Assembly: GCF_002846415.1 (NCBI RefSeq)
Contig: NZ_PJMX01000001.1
Location: 7,750,001-7,814,000, forward strand
Direction of reading: 5' to 3'
Length of the DNA: 64,000 nt
Source: Streptomyces sp. TLI_146
Lineage (GTDB): Bacteria > Actinomycetota > Actinomycetes > Streptomycetales > Streptomycetaceae
The notes beneath the pieces were generated by a model. The model was not told the origin of the DNA and searched no databases. It saw nothing but the letters and a program-made list of their open reading frames with translations. The position numbers were made by a program, and so were the translations under genes. Positions 42,782 to 51,739 of the stretch are shown piece by piece. How positions within the stretch are numbered: the stretch's first letter is position 1; each line of letters begins with the position of its first letter.

Positions 42782-44977
42782 TCAGTCGGTGGCCGCGATC
42801 GCGCTCGCCGTGGTGCCCAGCGGGACCCACTCGGAGCCGCGCCCGGTCCACCGCGAGACGGCCGGACCGTCGGCGGCTATCCGGTACACCGAGTTGCCGG
42901 TGACGGCGAGGGCGGCGCCCGCCGCGCCGATGGGGGTCCACGAGCCCGGAACACCGCCGTACTTGAGGATCTGCCCGCTCACCGCGTCGGTGGCGAACAG
43001 CCCCGCACCGCCGGCGTGCAGCTTGACGGCTGCGCCGCCGATCCGCCGCCAGCCGCTGCCCCTGCCGTTGGCCTGCCAGATCTCCTTGCCGTCGGGGGAG
43101 AGGCGGGCCACGTAGTCGGGGCCCACGGCGAAGTCGGCGCCGGGGCCGCCCGCGTCGACCCAGGTGTCGCCGTAACCGGAGTAGCGGAACAGGGCGCCGG
43201 TGTCCGGGCTCGCGGCGAAGAGGCCCGCGCCCCCCGCGTACAGCCGGGCGGCGGGCCCGCCGATGCGCACCCACTCACCTCCCACACCGGTCCAGCGCAC
43301 GACGGCGTCACGGTGTTCGGTGATCGCGTAGAGGCCGTCCCCGGCGGTGACGAACTGCTCGCCGGGGAACCCGATCTGGGACCAGGACCGGGACGGCTCG
43401 TCGTACTTGGAGATGCGCCCGTCGCCGGGGTTGGTCGCGAAGAGCCCCGCCGCGCCCGCGTAGATCTGGTCGGCCGCCGGGCCGATCACCTTCCAGGAAC
43501 GGTCCTCGGTGGTCCACCGCAGGACGTTCCTGCGGTCCTGCGAGATGACGTACGCGGTGCCGGACGCCCGCTCGGACGGCGGATTCGGCGGCGGTACGAG
43601 CGAGGGGAGCGGGGGAGCCGGGGCCCGGCCGGAGGGCGTGGGCGCCGACCGGCTGCCTGGGGCGCGGGTCGAGCGCTGCGACGGCGAGGGCGAGGGCGAC
43701 GCCGAGAGAAGCGAGGCGGACGCCGACGGGCTCGGCGCGGCGGGCCCGGTGCCGGACGGCAGGGGCACGGATCCGGGGGCCTGCCGGACCGCCGTACCCG
43801 GCGCGGACGCGGTGTGGTGCCGGCCGAGGAGGACCCCGGTCAAGGTGGCCGCGGCGAGCAGGGCCAGGACGGTGACGGTCCCCAGCACGGCGAGCGTTCT
43901 TCTGCCGCGCTGCCCGGGTCGTGGGTCCCGGACGGCCGGGAGGGCGGCGCGGGGCGCGGGAGCCCTTGAGGCGGGTACGACGGACTTGTCCAGCCGCTCC
44001 AGGACCACGCCCTCGACGACGTACGGGCGGAAGGAGGCGGGTGCGACCGGCCCTGGCAGAGCGGCGGACGGAAGCCGCCGTACCTGCTTCCACAACCACC
44101 GGGCGTCGGACCGCTGTTGCTTCAGGGTGTTCCCGATGCGTACCAACTCGACGGAGAGCGTGGCGTCTGCGACGGGCGGAATCCGGTGGCGGGCGGCCGG
44201 TGGGGCGGACCCCGGAGGCTCGGCGTCCGGTGAGGTGCCCGCGGGCACGGGTCCGGCATCGGGCAGGGGGCGGTCATGGAGGACCGTGCCCGCCTCCACC
44301 AACTCCTCGTTCTCCGGCCGGAATTCGACTGGCCGGTCGCTCCCCGCCTCTCTCTGGGCCTCGGCATCCGCGACTGCCCGTCGGGCCGCCGCCTGTACGG
44401 ACCGGGCGGCCGCCAACTGGTCGACGGCCTGGTCCAGTCGCAGCCGCACCTGCTCGGCCGCAGCGGATTCCGCTTCCTCGGGCGGTGTGTCCGCGGACCG
44501 CCCTTCCGAGGGCGCCGAGGAGGTGCCCGGCCGCAGGGCGTCCGCGCCCGCGGACCCGGCCCCGCCGTTCTCCACCCGCTCCCTGAGCAGGGTCACCATC
44601 GCCAGCAGGTTCTCCACCAGCCTGCCCGACTCGGCGAGGTCGGCGCGGGACTGACGCAGTGCCTCCTCCACGCTCGGCACCGGCCGGGCCGCCGCCTCGG
44701 CCGTGAGCGCCAGATCGTGCAGCCGTCGGGCCTCGGTGAGCAGCCCCTGGAGCCGGGGGGTGCGGATCTGGTCCTTGAGTACGGTGTTCAGCCGCCCGAG
44801 GGCGATGATCCGGGCGCCGGAGCGGTATTCGCTCCAGGCCGTCTTGCCACCGCCGTACCGCTGCGCGAGCTCGCGCACCGTCAGGCCGCGGGTCACCTCG
44901 CACAGCAGGCGCGCGAGTTCGTTGGCGGCTTCCGTTCTGCCCTTCGGGGCACCCTGCGGACGTCCTGCTCTGGCCAT
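42782..44977 (-). CDS. HTH / transmembrane / seven-bladed propeller protein
   Basis: The 731-residue protein has three parts. An N-terminal HTH-like region (about 15-90: NELARLLCEVTRGLTVRELAQRYGGGKTAWSEYRSG) and coiled charged helices (100-215) should be cytoplasmic. One membrane helix spans about 361-385. Outside, a Pro/Ser linker leads to a propeller (474-731) whose blades start with Trp at 495, 532, 569, 606, 643, 680 and 717, an exact 37-residue period. The pattern (WxxIGxxAxxLYAGxAGLFA) is tectonin-like. It may be a membrane-bound sensor regulator. GGGGGAGG lies very close to the ATG. It is divergent from the RpiR gene. Confidence 0.75.
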   Translation of the reverse strand: MARAGRPQGAPKGRTEAANELARLLCEVTRGLTVRELAQRYGGGKTAWSEYRSGARIIALGRLNTVLKDQIRTPRLQGLLTEARRLHDLALTAEAAARPVPSVEEALRQSRADLAESGRLVENLLAMVTLLRERVENGGAGSAGADALRPGTSSAPSEGRSADTPPEEAESAAAEQVRLRLDQAVDQLAAARSVQAAARRAVADAEAQREAGSDRPVEFRPENEELVEAGTVLHDRPLPDAGPVPAGTSPDAEPPGSAPPAARHRIPPVADATLSVELVRIGNTLKQQRSDARWLWKQVRRLPSAALPGPVAPASFRPYVVEGVVLERLDKSVVPASRAPAPRAALPAVRDPRPGQRGRRTLAVLGTVTVLALLAAATLTGVLLGRHHTASAPGTAVRQAPGSVPLPSGTGPAAPSPSASASLLSASPSPSPSQRSTRAPGSRSAPTPSGRAPAPPLPSLVPPPNPPSERASGTAYVISQDRRNVLRWTTEDRSWKVIGPAADQIYAGAAGLFATNPGDGRISKYDEPSRSWSQIGFPGEQFVTAGDGLYAITEHRDAVVRWTGVGGEWVRIGGPAARLYAGGAGLFAASPDTGALFRYSGYGDTWVDAGGPGADFAVGPDYVARLSPDGKEIWQANGRGSGWRRIGGAAVKLHAGGAGLFATDAVSGQILKYGGVPGSWTPIGAAGAALAVTGNSVYRIAADGPAVSRWTGRGSEWVPLGTTASAIAATD

Positions 44978-45218
44978 GCCTCCCCCTGTTCCACGAACCG
45001 GCCACCCGGCCCGTGTGTTGGCCGTCGCGCGTGCGGCCCCCGGCCGCATCCCCCGCGCGAGCGCGGCACAGGGAACACCTTCCGGCTTGGCACGTCCAGC
45101 ACAAGAAGCCACCGCTGTCTCAAACAGATGCCTGCCGCCACCGGCTGGAACGGGCGCCGGGCCGCCACGGCGGTGAGCTATGTTTTGAACACACATGGCA
45201 TGAGAAGGAGGCCCGCCG

Positions 45219-46136
45219 GTGTCATCGGGGCAGAAGGCGCGCGCCCAGGCGGCCGCGATCACGCCGAGCGGGCAGGCGTCGGACCACGAGCGCCCCGCGG
45301 CGGACCGCGTGCGCGCCCTCTTCGACGGCCACCGCCTCTCCCCGGGGCAGCGGCGCATCGCGCAGTATCTGATCGACCACCTCACCGAGGCCGTGTTCCT
45401 GTCGATCACCGAGCTCGCGGAGCGGGCCGGGGTGAGCCAGCCGTCCGTCACCCGCTTCGCCGTGTCCCTCGGCTACAGCGGCTATCCCGCCCTGCGCGAC
45501 GTGCTCCAGCCGATCGCCCTGAGCGCGGTCGCGGGCTCGCCCGAGACCCGCGAGGAGATCCGGCACAACGAGCTGCAGGCGGCGGTGGACGCCGAGATCG
45601 AGAACCTGGAGAACGTGCGCAGGCTGGTGGCCAACACCAACCAGGTCCTGGAGATCGGCCGCGAGCTGGCCCACTCGGTTCCGCTGACCATCCTCGGACT
45701 GCGGATCTCGGTGTCCCTCGCGGAGTACTTCGCGTACGCGGCCCGGCGCATCCACCCCGATGTGCGGCTGGTGACGCGCGGCGGCAGCGTCGCCTACGAC
45801 GCGCTGCTCCAGTCCCGCTCGGCGGGCGGCACCTGGGTGCTGGCGTTCGCCATGCCCCGGCACGCCAAGGAGACCCTGGCCGCGCTGCGGGCCGCCCGCA
45901 GCGCGGGGCTGCGCATCGCGCTGATCACGGACACCACGCTGGGGCCGCTGGTCGACGAGGCCGATGTGGCGTTCACCGCGGGCACCGGGTCGCGGCTGGT
46001 GTTCGACTCGTACGCGGCACCGAGCATGCTTGCCGCGGCCCTGCTCCAGGCGATGGCGGACGCTGATCCGGAGCGCACACAGGCGCGGCTCGAGGAGTAC
46101 GAGCAGGCCGCCGACCAGCACGGTTTCTTCCTCTAG
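45219..46136 (+). CDS. MurR/RpiR-family transcriptional regulator
   Basis: The 305-residue protein has an N-terminal HTH_6 domain (LSPGQRRIAQYLIDHLTEAVF, ITELAERAGVSQPSVTRFAVSLGYSGYPALRD) and a C-terminal SIS domain that senses phosphosugars or similar ligands (LGLRISVSLAEYFAYAARRI, LAFAMPRHAKETL). The GTG start follows AAGGAGG at eight bases. Relatives often sit beside YfcC permease / M20 peptidase genes, which lie 750 bases downstream on the other strand, so control of them is plausible. A TATGTTTTGAACACACAT dyad-like block lies at about 45178-45195. Confidence 0.9.
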   Translation: MSSGQKARAQAAAITPSGQASDHERPAADRVRALFDGHRLSPGQRRIAQYLIDHLTEAVFLSITELAERAGVSQPSVTRFAVSLGYSGYPALRDVLQPIALSAVAGSPETREEIRHNELQAAVDAEIENLENVRRLVANTNQVLEIGRELAHSVPLTILGLRISVSLAEYFAYAARRIHPDVRLVTRGGSVAYDALLQSRSAGGTWVLAFAMPRHAKETLAALRAARSAGLRIALITDTTLGPLVDEADVAFTAGTGSRLVFDSYAAPSMLAAALLQAMADADPERTQARLEEYEQAADQHGFFL

Positions 46137-46186
46137 GACCCGATTCGCCCGCCCGGCTCCCCGGGATCTTCACACCTTTCGGGTGC

Positions 46187-46233
46187 ATGAATTTTTTCAT
46201 ACCCTTGTTTACTCAACGGTATATATGTTTACT
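46187..46233. promoter_or_regulatory. AT-rich regulatory block after the RpiR gene
   Basis: ATGAATTTTTTCAT (46187-46200; arms ATGAA/TTCAT) is followed by GTTTACT at 46207-46213 and 46227-46233, with TATATA between them. This is extreme AT content for the window. The palindrome is of the kind bound by RpiR-type regulators, so it may be a target controlling the gene at 46463 or the RpiR 3' region. Confidence 0.45.
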
Positions 46234-46270
46234 GAGGCGGTGGCGATCCCCTGATCCCCCAGATGCCAAG

Positions 46271-46290
46271 GAAGGCGACCCCACGCCTTC
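46271..46290 (+). other. Perfect hairpin in the 46137-46462 gap
   Basis: GAAGGCG acccca CGCCTTC forms a 7-bp stem with a six-base loop. It may be a leader structure for the gene at 46463 or a weak terminator. No gene is evident in this 326-base gap. Confidence 0.35.
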
Positions 46291-46462
46291 TCAGAGCGAA
46301 CAGCCGACGTGACGCCCCCCTCCTCGCGTCAGGCCGGTTGTTCGATTCGAGGCTTTCGGATCCGGGCGGACGCCCACGGGCGGCCTCGGCTAACCCCTAG
46401 GCCGGGGCCGCCCCCTCCTCCCACCTCTCGATCAGAGTTCGACAACTTCGGAAGCGACGAGA

Positions 46463-46852
46463 ATGCCCCACACGGCCCCCGCCATCGCGCTCAGCCCGGA
46501 CTGGCCCTGTCAGGTCAAGGAACCCGGGACGCGTGACTGGGAACGCACGGCCACCCGCTGGCTGCGCGACCTGCTGCCGGCCCGCTACGCCGGCTACTCA
46601 CCGCTGACCCGCCACCACGTCATCCTCGCCCGGCACGCGCAGCTCCAGCTCCAGCACGAGATGCGCGCGGTCCGGGTGGCCCTCCAGACCAGCCGGGCCG
46701 AGCTGCCCACGCTGGGCGTGGCGGAGGCGGTCATCGAGAACACCATCCGGATGTACGCGATGGAGCTGGACCAGCTCGGCCGCCTCGCCCGAGGGGTGCG
46801 TCTGGTGACGGACGCGCTGATGGGCGACCACCCGGGCCACCGGCGGCCGTAG
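46463..46852 (+). CDS. Conserved-looking small cytosolic protein, unknown
   Basis: The 129-residue helical protein (TRDWERTATRWLRDLLPARYAGY, LTRHHVILARHAQLQLQHEMRAVRVAL, AEAVIENTIRMYAMELDQLGRLARGVRL) has no signal or membrane segment. I do not recognise a domain. The composition fits a small helical bundle. GGAAG and GAG precede the ATG weakly. It converges on the YfcC permease gene and is preceded by an AT-rich regulatory block. Confidence 0.65.
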   Translation: MPHTAPAIALSPDWPCQVKEPGTRDWERTATRWLRDLLPARYAGYSPLTRHHVILARHAQLQLQHEMRAVRVALQTSRAELPTLGVAEAVIENTIRMYAMELDQLGRLARGVRLVTDALMGDHPGHRRP

Positions 46853-46876
46853 GCCGCGCCACCAGGCCGCGCCACC
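46851..46876. repeat. 13-bp tandem duplication at the 3' end of the 46463 gene
   Basis: AGGCCGCGCCACC is present twice in direct tandem across the stop codon and into the convergent gap. It is probably a recent slippage duplication. Confidence 0.5.
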
Positions 46877-46889
46877 AGGGCCGAAGCCC

Positions 46890-48569
46890 TCACGTCAGCG
46901 CCGCCCCCAGCGCCACGAATCCGCAGATCAGCACGAACAGGATGACCAGCAGGGGCCAGACGAAGCGCAGATACCTGTCGTAGCCGACCTTGGCGAGCGC
47001 GACGCCACCGATCGTCACGGCCGTCGTCGGCACCCACAGGTTCATCCAGCCGCTCGCCGACTGCCAGGCGGTGACGACCACCGCGCGCGAGACGCCCGCG
47101 AAGTCCGCCAGCGGGGCGAGGATCGGCATGGCGAGGGTCGCGTGCCCCGAGGTCGACGGGATCAGGAAGGCCAGCGGCAGGTTCACCACGAAGACGATGA
47201 TGGCGAAGAGCCCCGACGAGGTGCCCTTCACCACGCCCTCGATGGAGTGCAGGACCGTGTCCGTGATCCTGGAGTTGTTCATGATCACGGTGACACCGCG
47301 GGCCAGCATGATGACGAGCGCGGGGGAGATGAAGTCCCCCGCGCCCTGGATGATCGTCGAGCTGGTCTTCTGCTCGCCGAGCCGGGCCACCAGGCCGACG
47401 AGCACCGCCGCGCACAGGAAGAGCGCCGCCAACTGCGGGAACGACCAGCCCAGTTCGAAGGAGTACGGGGTGGCGTCGGCCTTGCCCGTGAGCGCGCTCG
47501 ACCACGGCACCACCGAGAAGATCATGAAGGCGAAGACCAGTCCGAGCACGACGAGCACGGCCTTGTGCGTGCCGGTGAGCTGAGGGGCCTCGCCCGCCTC
47601 CGTCGCCGTCCGCTCCCGGTCGCCGGGCAGGAAGCCGCTGAGGGACCGCGCGGGAACCTTCTGCACGCGCCGCGCGTAGCGTACGACGTACGCGATGGTC
47701 ACCGCGGTCAGCACCAGCCACATCGCGAAGCGCAGCGCGATGCCGTCTCCCAGCGAGATGTCGGCGGCGGAGGAGGCGACGCCCGTGGCGAAGGGGTTGA
47801 CCGTCGAGCACAGCACGCCCACCCCCGCGCCGAGGATGGCCGTGCCGACCGCCACCATCCGGTCGTAGCCGAGCGCGAGCATCATCGGCACGAGCAGCCC
47901 ATAGAAGCCGAGCGTCTCCTCGGCGAAGCCCTCCACGGTGCCCAGGACCGAGAAGACCACCATCACCCCCGCGATCAGCAGGGCCCCGCGCTCGCGCAGC
48001 CGGTGGGCGAGGCGCTCGATGCCCCGGTCCAGGGCGCCGGTGGCGAAGACGACGGTGATGAACGCGCCGATCGCCAGGACGAAGAGGAACACCCCCGCGC
48101 TGCCGTAGAGATCACCGGTCAGGCTGGGGCCGACCTCGCCGGAGGAGGTGTCCCGGATGCCGTACAGACCGTTGACCGGCGCCAGGAAGAGGTCGTTGAG
48201 GCGGTCGACGAAGCTCTGGCCGGAGGGGACCCGGTGGTAGGTGCCCTGGACGGGCGCGCCCTTGTCGTTGCGGTCGTACTGGCCCGACGGAATGAGGAAC
48301 GCCAGCAGCCACACGGCGACAGTGACGATCGCGAGGACGGTCAGCGCACTGGGAAACGCGAGCTTCCGCTTCGACGGACCGGGCGGCTCGGTCGAGGCGG
48401 TGTCCCCGGGCCCCGGCGGCCCTTCCGGGCCGGCCTCGCCGTGCCGCAGCGGCCCACTCGGCTCACCGGATCCGCCCGGCTCCGTCGGCCCGCCGGGCCG
48501 GCCGGGATCGCGAGGCCAGGCGGACCCGTCCGGCTCCACCGGTCCCGCCGCCCCGCCCGCGCCGCTCAC
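46890..48569 (-). CDS. YfcC-family membrane permease
   Basis: The 559-residue protein has a Gly/Pro/Ser-rich N-terminal tail (about 1-65) and then some 11-12 membrane segments. It has the family-like FPSALTVLAIVTVAVWLLAFLIPSGQY at the beginning, EGFAEETLGFYGLLVPMMLALGYDRM, and STSGHATLAMPILAPLADFAGVSR near the end. YfcC/AbgT-like carriers are thought to move peptides, arginine or C4-dicarboxylates. The GTG start overlaps the M20 peptidase stop by four bases (GTGA), pairing transport with hydrolysis. Confidence 0.85.
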   Translation of the reverse strand: MSGAGGAAGPVEPDGSAWPRDPGRPGGPTEPGGSGEPSGPLRHGEAGPEGPPGPGDTASTEPPGPSKRKLAFPSALTVLAIVTVAVWLLAFLIPSGQYDRNDKGAPVQGTYHRVPSGQSFVDRLNDLFLAPVNGLYGIRDTSSGEVGPSLTGDLYGSAGVFLFVLAIGAFITVVFATGALDRGIERLAHRLRERGALLIAGVMVVFSVLGTVEGFAEETLGFYGLLVPMMLALGYDRMVAVGTAILGAGVGVLCSTVNPFATGVASSAADISLGDGIALRFAMWLVLTAVTIAYVVRYARRVQKVPARSLSGFLPGDRERTATEAGEAPQLTGTHKAVLVVLGLVFAFMIFSVVPWSSALTGKADATPYSFELGWSFPQLAALFLCAAVLVGLVARLGEQKTSSTIIQGAGDFISPALVIMLARGVTVIMNNSRITDTVLHSIEGVVKGTSSGLFAIIVFVVNLPLAFLIPSTSGHATLAMPILAPLADFAGVSRAVVVTAWQSASGWMNLWVPTTAVTIGGVALAKVGYDRYLRFVWPLLVILFVLICGFVALGAALT

Positions 48570-49939
48570 GTCCCGGCCCCCGCACGGCCGCGAGCGTCGC
48601 CACCGCGGAAGTCCTCGGCGTATTCGCGGACGAAGGCCGACATGGCGATCACGGTGTTGCGCAGTTCGGAGAAGAGGACCCGTTCGTTGGGGGCGTGCAG
48701 GTTGCACATGCTGTCCTGGGCCCCGAACAGCAGCACCTCCGCTCCCGGCGCGGCCTTGGCCAGGCCGTTGACCAGCGGGATCGAGCCGCCGGTGGCGACA
48801 TACGAGGCCTCTTCGCCCCAGGCCTCCTTGAGCGCGGTGAGCGCGGCGCGGTAGGCGGGCCCGCCGGTGGCCGCCTCGTATCCGGGGCCGGTGTCGCCGG
48901 GGGTGACGGTCAGCGGGATGCCGAAGGGCCGCAGCGCGCGCAGATGGTCGACCAGCTTGCGCTGGGCCTCGCGCGGGTCCTGGAGCGGGTGGAAGCGCAG
49001 GTTCAGCTTGGCCCGGGCATAGGGGACCACCGCGGAAGCCGCGTGCTCGACGGCGGGCGCGTCCAGGCCGATCACCGTGATCGCGGGCCCGCTCCACAGC
49101 CGCTCGCCGAGCGATCCGGACCCGATCAGGGGGAGCCCCTCCCGTACGCCGGCGAGGGAGCGGAACTCCTCCTCGGTGTACGTCGTTCCGGTCCAGGGCT
49201 CGCGGCGCAGGCCCTCGACGGCCACATCGCCGTGCACGTCGTGCAGGGTGGCCAGGGCCTTGAGCAGGGCGAGCAGCGCGTCGGGCGCCGCGCCGCCGAA
49301 CTCGCCGCTGTGGCGCGGCTCGTCCAGCGTGCGGACCTCGACCGTCACCTCGGCGGCCCCGCGCAGCCCGGTGGTCAGGGTCGGGGTGCCGGGGCGCAGG
49401 TTGCCGAGGTCGGCGATGACCATCGCGTCGCAGGCGAACCGCTCGGGATCGGTGGGCGGATAGGTGTCGAAGGCGCTCCCGTACTCCTCCTGCCCCTCGA
49501 TCACGATCTTGACGCCGACGGGCGGCCGTCCGTCGTACACCCGCAGCATGCCGAGGTGGGCGATGACGTTGGACTTGTCGTCCGCGATGCCCCGGGCGCG
49601 CAGACCGCCTTCGACGGGGGTCGGTTCGAAGGGCGGGGAGAGCCACAGGGCCCGGTCGCCGGGCGGCTGGACGTCGTAGTGGCCGTAGAGCAGGACGGTG
49701 GGCGCGTCCGGGGTCGGGGCCGGGATCTGCCCGTAGACCACCGGGGCGGTGTCGGGCAGGTCGAGCCGTTCGACGTGCGGCACTCCGGCGTCGCGCAGCA
49801 GCTGCGCCACCACGTCGTGCGCCTGCTGGACGGGTTCGGGCGGAAAGCCCGGGAAGGCGATCGAGGGGATCGCCGCCAGCCGTTCCAGATCGGCGCGGAG
49901 CCCGTCCATGAGGCCGTCGACCCGTGTTTCCAGCTCCAT
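48566..49939 (-). CDS. M20-family metallopeptidase (dipeptidase)
   Basis: The 457-residue protein has the M20 metal residues: His87 and Asp89 in LLYGHYDVQPPG, Asp in RGIADDKSN, the Glu pair 151-152 in IEGQEEYGS, and a C-terminal His in MCNLHAPNE. The GPAITVIGLDAP dimer domain lies between. It should cleave dipeptides or deacylate amino acids in the cytoplasm. It is the first gene of a coupled pair with the YfcC permease, which likely imports the substrate. Confidence 0.9.
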   Translation of the reverse strand: MELETRVDGLMDGLRADLERLAAIPSIAFPGFPPEPVQQAHDVVAQLLRDAGVPHVERLDLPDTAPVVYGQIPAPTPDAPTVLLYGHYDVQPPGDRALWLSPPFEPTPVEGGLRARGIADDKSNVIAHLGMLRVYDGRPPVGVKIVIEGQEEYGSAFDTYPPTDPERFACDAMVIADLGNLRPGTPTLTTGLRGAAEVTVEVRTLDEPRHSGEFGGAAPDALLALLKALATLHDVHGDVAVEGLRREPWTGTTYTEEEFRSLAGVREGLPLIGSGSLGERLWSGPAITVIGLDAPAVEHAASAVVPYARAKLNLRFHPLQDPREAQRKLVDHLRALRPFGIPLTVTPGDTGPGYEAATGGPAYRAALTALKEAWGEEASYVATGGSIPLVNGLAKAAPGAEVLLFGAQDSMCNLHAPNERVLFSELRNTVIAMSAFVREYAEDFRGGDARGRAGAGT

Positions 49940-50114
49940 CGCACGCCGCCCTGACTGCCGCTGAGCCGCCGTGCCCGGCGCCCGGGCCGACGGATTCGAA
50001 TGCCATCGGGACACCACGATTCGCGATCGGGCGCACGGCCGCACGCCGGGTGGCGCACCCGGGTCACCTCGGCCGCGTCCGGCGTTGTCAGTGGTGGGTG
50101 GCACGCTGGCGGGT

Positions 50115-50381
50115 ATGGACGAGCTGATACGGCGGCGGGTCTACGGAGCCGACCACGACGATCCGGATCCCGGGCCGCGACCGGGGCGTGTCTACCGCGA
50201 GCTGGTGGCGGGCCCGCTGGACGGGCTGCTGCTCGACGTCACCGGCTGGACCGACGGGCAGCTGAGCGAAGGCGCCGCGCTCGCCACGGAGATCGGCTCC
50301 CACGGCCCGGGCGGCCGCGCCTGGTACGGGCCGCGGCCCGGCGATCCGCGCCACTGGGACTGGGCGGGCGACACACCCTGA
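50115..50381 (+). CDS. Small protein, unknown
   Basis: The 88-residue acidic protein begins DELIRRRVYGADHDD, has a Gly/Pro/Asp-rich middle (RPGRVYRELVAGPLDGLLLDVTGW) and ends with HWDWAGDTP. It has no signal or membrane segment, and I do not recognise a family. The start is the first ATG before clearly coding-like sequence; the ribosome site is weak. It lies between the M20 and LacI genes, which are both on the other strand. Confidence 0.55.
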   Translation: MDELIRRRVYGADHDDPDPGPRPGRVYRELVAGPLDGLLLDVTGWTDGQLSEGAALATEIGSHGPGGRAWYGPRPGDPRHWDWAGDTP

Positions 50382-50399
50382 CCGTGCGAGGCCCGGCCG

Positions 50400-51398
50400 T
50401 CAGGAGTTGCGCTGTCCCGGCCCGCGCACGATCAGCCGGGTCAGCAGCACCACGGACCGGGGCGCCGAGCGGTCGCCGTCGATCCGGGAGAACAGCAGAT
50501 GGGCGGCGGTGGCGCCGAGCGCGACCGGATCCTGGCTGACCACGCTGAGCGGCGGGCTGAGGCGGTCGGCGAGCGGGAAGTCGTCGAAGCCGACCACCTC
50601 GACGCGGTCGGCGGGGCCGAGTGCGCCCATCACCCCCATGGTGATCACGTCGTTGGTGGTGAACAGGGCGGTGGGCGGTTCGGCCAGGGCCCGCAGCGCG
50701 GCCAGCGCCGCCGCCGCGTCCGACCGGCTGCGCAGATCGTGCCGTACGAGCGCGGGGTCCTCGGGTATGCCGTGCGCGGCCAGCGCGTCGAGATAGCCGG
50801 CGTGGCGCTCGCGCTGGGTCCAGATGCCGAACCGGTCGCCGAGGTAGGCGATCCGGGTGTGCCCCTGGGCGAGCAGATGGCGCACCGCCCGCTCCGCGCC
50901 CGCGCGGTTGTCGACGGTGACGGTGTCCACGGCCAGGCCCTTGGCCGGCCGGTCCACGCACACGACGCGCGTGCCGCCCTCCATCGGCTGCTTGAGGAAG
51001 CCGTGGCCGCCGATGGTGGGGACCAGGAGGAGGCCGTCGACCTGGCGGGCGGTGAAGGCCGCTATGACCTCGCGTTCGCGGCGCGGCTCGTCGTTGGTGC
51101 TGCCGACGAGGACGAGACAGCCGCGCCGGTGCGCCTCGTCCTCCACCGAGCGGGCCATCAGCGCGTAGAACGGGTTGGCCAGATCGTCCACGACGAGCCC
51201 GATGGTGGACGTCCCGGGGTTCTTGCGCCGTAGGTTGCGGGCGTTGTCGTTGCGCTGGTAGCCCAACTGCCGTACGGCCTGCTCGACTCGGGCGGCCGTC
51301 CCGGGGGAGACCCCGGGCTCGCCCGACACCGCGCGCGACACGGTCATGGGGCTGACCCCGGCGGCGCGGGCCACGTCCTTCATCGTCGGGCGCTTCAC
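50400..51398 (-). CDS. LacI-family transcriptional repressor
   Basis: The 332-residue protein has the LacI N-terminus (MKDVARAAGVSPMTVSRAVSG, the hinge ARNLRRKNPGTSTIGLVV) and a periplasmic-binding-like sugar sensor (FTTNDVITMGVMGAL, VEVVGFDDFPLADRLSPPLSVV). GAGGAGG lies three bases before the GTG start. It is divergent from the GH92 alpha-mannosidase gene, with two LacI-type operators between, so it probably represses that gene and itself until a mannose-type inducer is present. Confidence 0.93.
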   Translation of the reverse strand: MKRPTMKDVARAAGVSPMTVSRAVSGEPGVSPGTAARVEQAVRQLGYQRNDNARNLRRKNPGTSTIGLVVDDLANPFYALMARSVEDEAHRRGCLVLVGSTNDEPRREREVIAAFTARQVDGLLLVPTIGGHGFLKQPMEGGTRVVCVDRPAKGLAVDTVTVDNRAGAERAVRHLLAQGHTRIAYLGDRFGIWTQRERHAGYLDALAAHGIPEDPALVRHDLRSRSDAAAALAALRALAEPPTALFTTNDVITMGVMGALGPADRVEVVGFDDFPLADRLSPPLSVVSQDPVALGATAAHLLFSRIDGDRSAPRSVVLLTRLIVRGPGQRNS

Positions 51399-51536
51399 GG
51401 GCCTCCTCAGCGGCGGATCCCCCTGCGGGGACGGGCACGGCGACGCCTCGATGATTGCAGACGGAGCCGCATGTCAGGCCGGATGAGCGGACCTTGGTGC
51501 CGCTGGTGCGGCCTGGGCCTCGGCGCGAGCCCGGCT

Positions 51537-51550
51537 TGGTAACGTTCCCA
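51537..51550. promoter_or_regulatory. LacI-type operator 1
   Basis: TGGTAACGTTCCCA is centred on AACGTT with 6 of 7 positions symmetric, the classic LacI-family operator form. It lies 139 bases upstream of the LacI start. Confidence 0.75.
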
Positions 51551-51592
51551 TCCTCAACTGCCCCCTCCGGGGCTTGTTTACGTCCCACGGTC

Positions 51593-51622
51593 TTGACGAG
51601 TCGTCAGGGACACCTCAACAAT
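51593..51622 (+). promoter_or_regulatory. Candidate promoter for GH92, with an overlapping palindrome
   Basis: TTGACG (51593-51598) and AACAAT (51617-51622) are separated by 18 bases, between the two LacI operators. The 13-base palindrome TGACGA-g-TCGTCA (51594-51606) overlaps the -35 and could be a site for another regulator. Confidence 0.5.
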
Positions 51623-51633
51623 CCTGAGTTGAT

Positions 51634-51647
51634 TGGTAACGTTCACA
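51634..51647. promoter_or_regulatory. LacI-type operator 2
   Basis: TGGTAACGTTCACA shares TGGTAACGTTC with operator 1, and 5 of 7 positions are symmetric. Its centre is 97 bases from operator 1 and just downstream of the candidate GH92 promoter, so repression by looping or roadblock is possible. Confidence 0.7.
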
Positions 51648-51739
51648 CGCGCACTCCGCACCCGCACTCCGAGCATCCCCGTCCCCGAGGCAGCCCGCCG
51701 GACGGCGAGCGGGCCTCCGCGAGAAGGTGGTCCCCCCTC

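Noticed and set aside
46141..46200. Intrinsic terminator for the RpiR gene
   Set aside because: CACC/GGTG near 46172-46185 is a very short stem and the T-run is offset inside the ATGAA/TTCAT dyad, so an operator reading is preferred.
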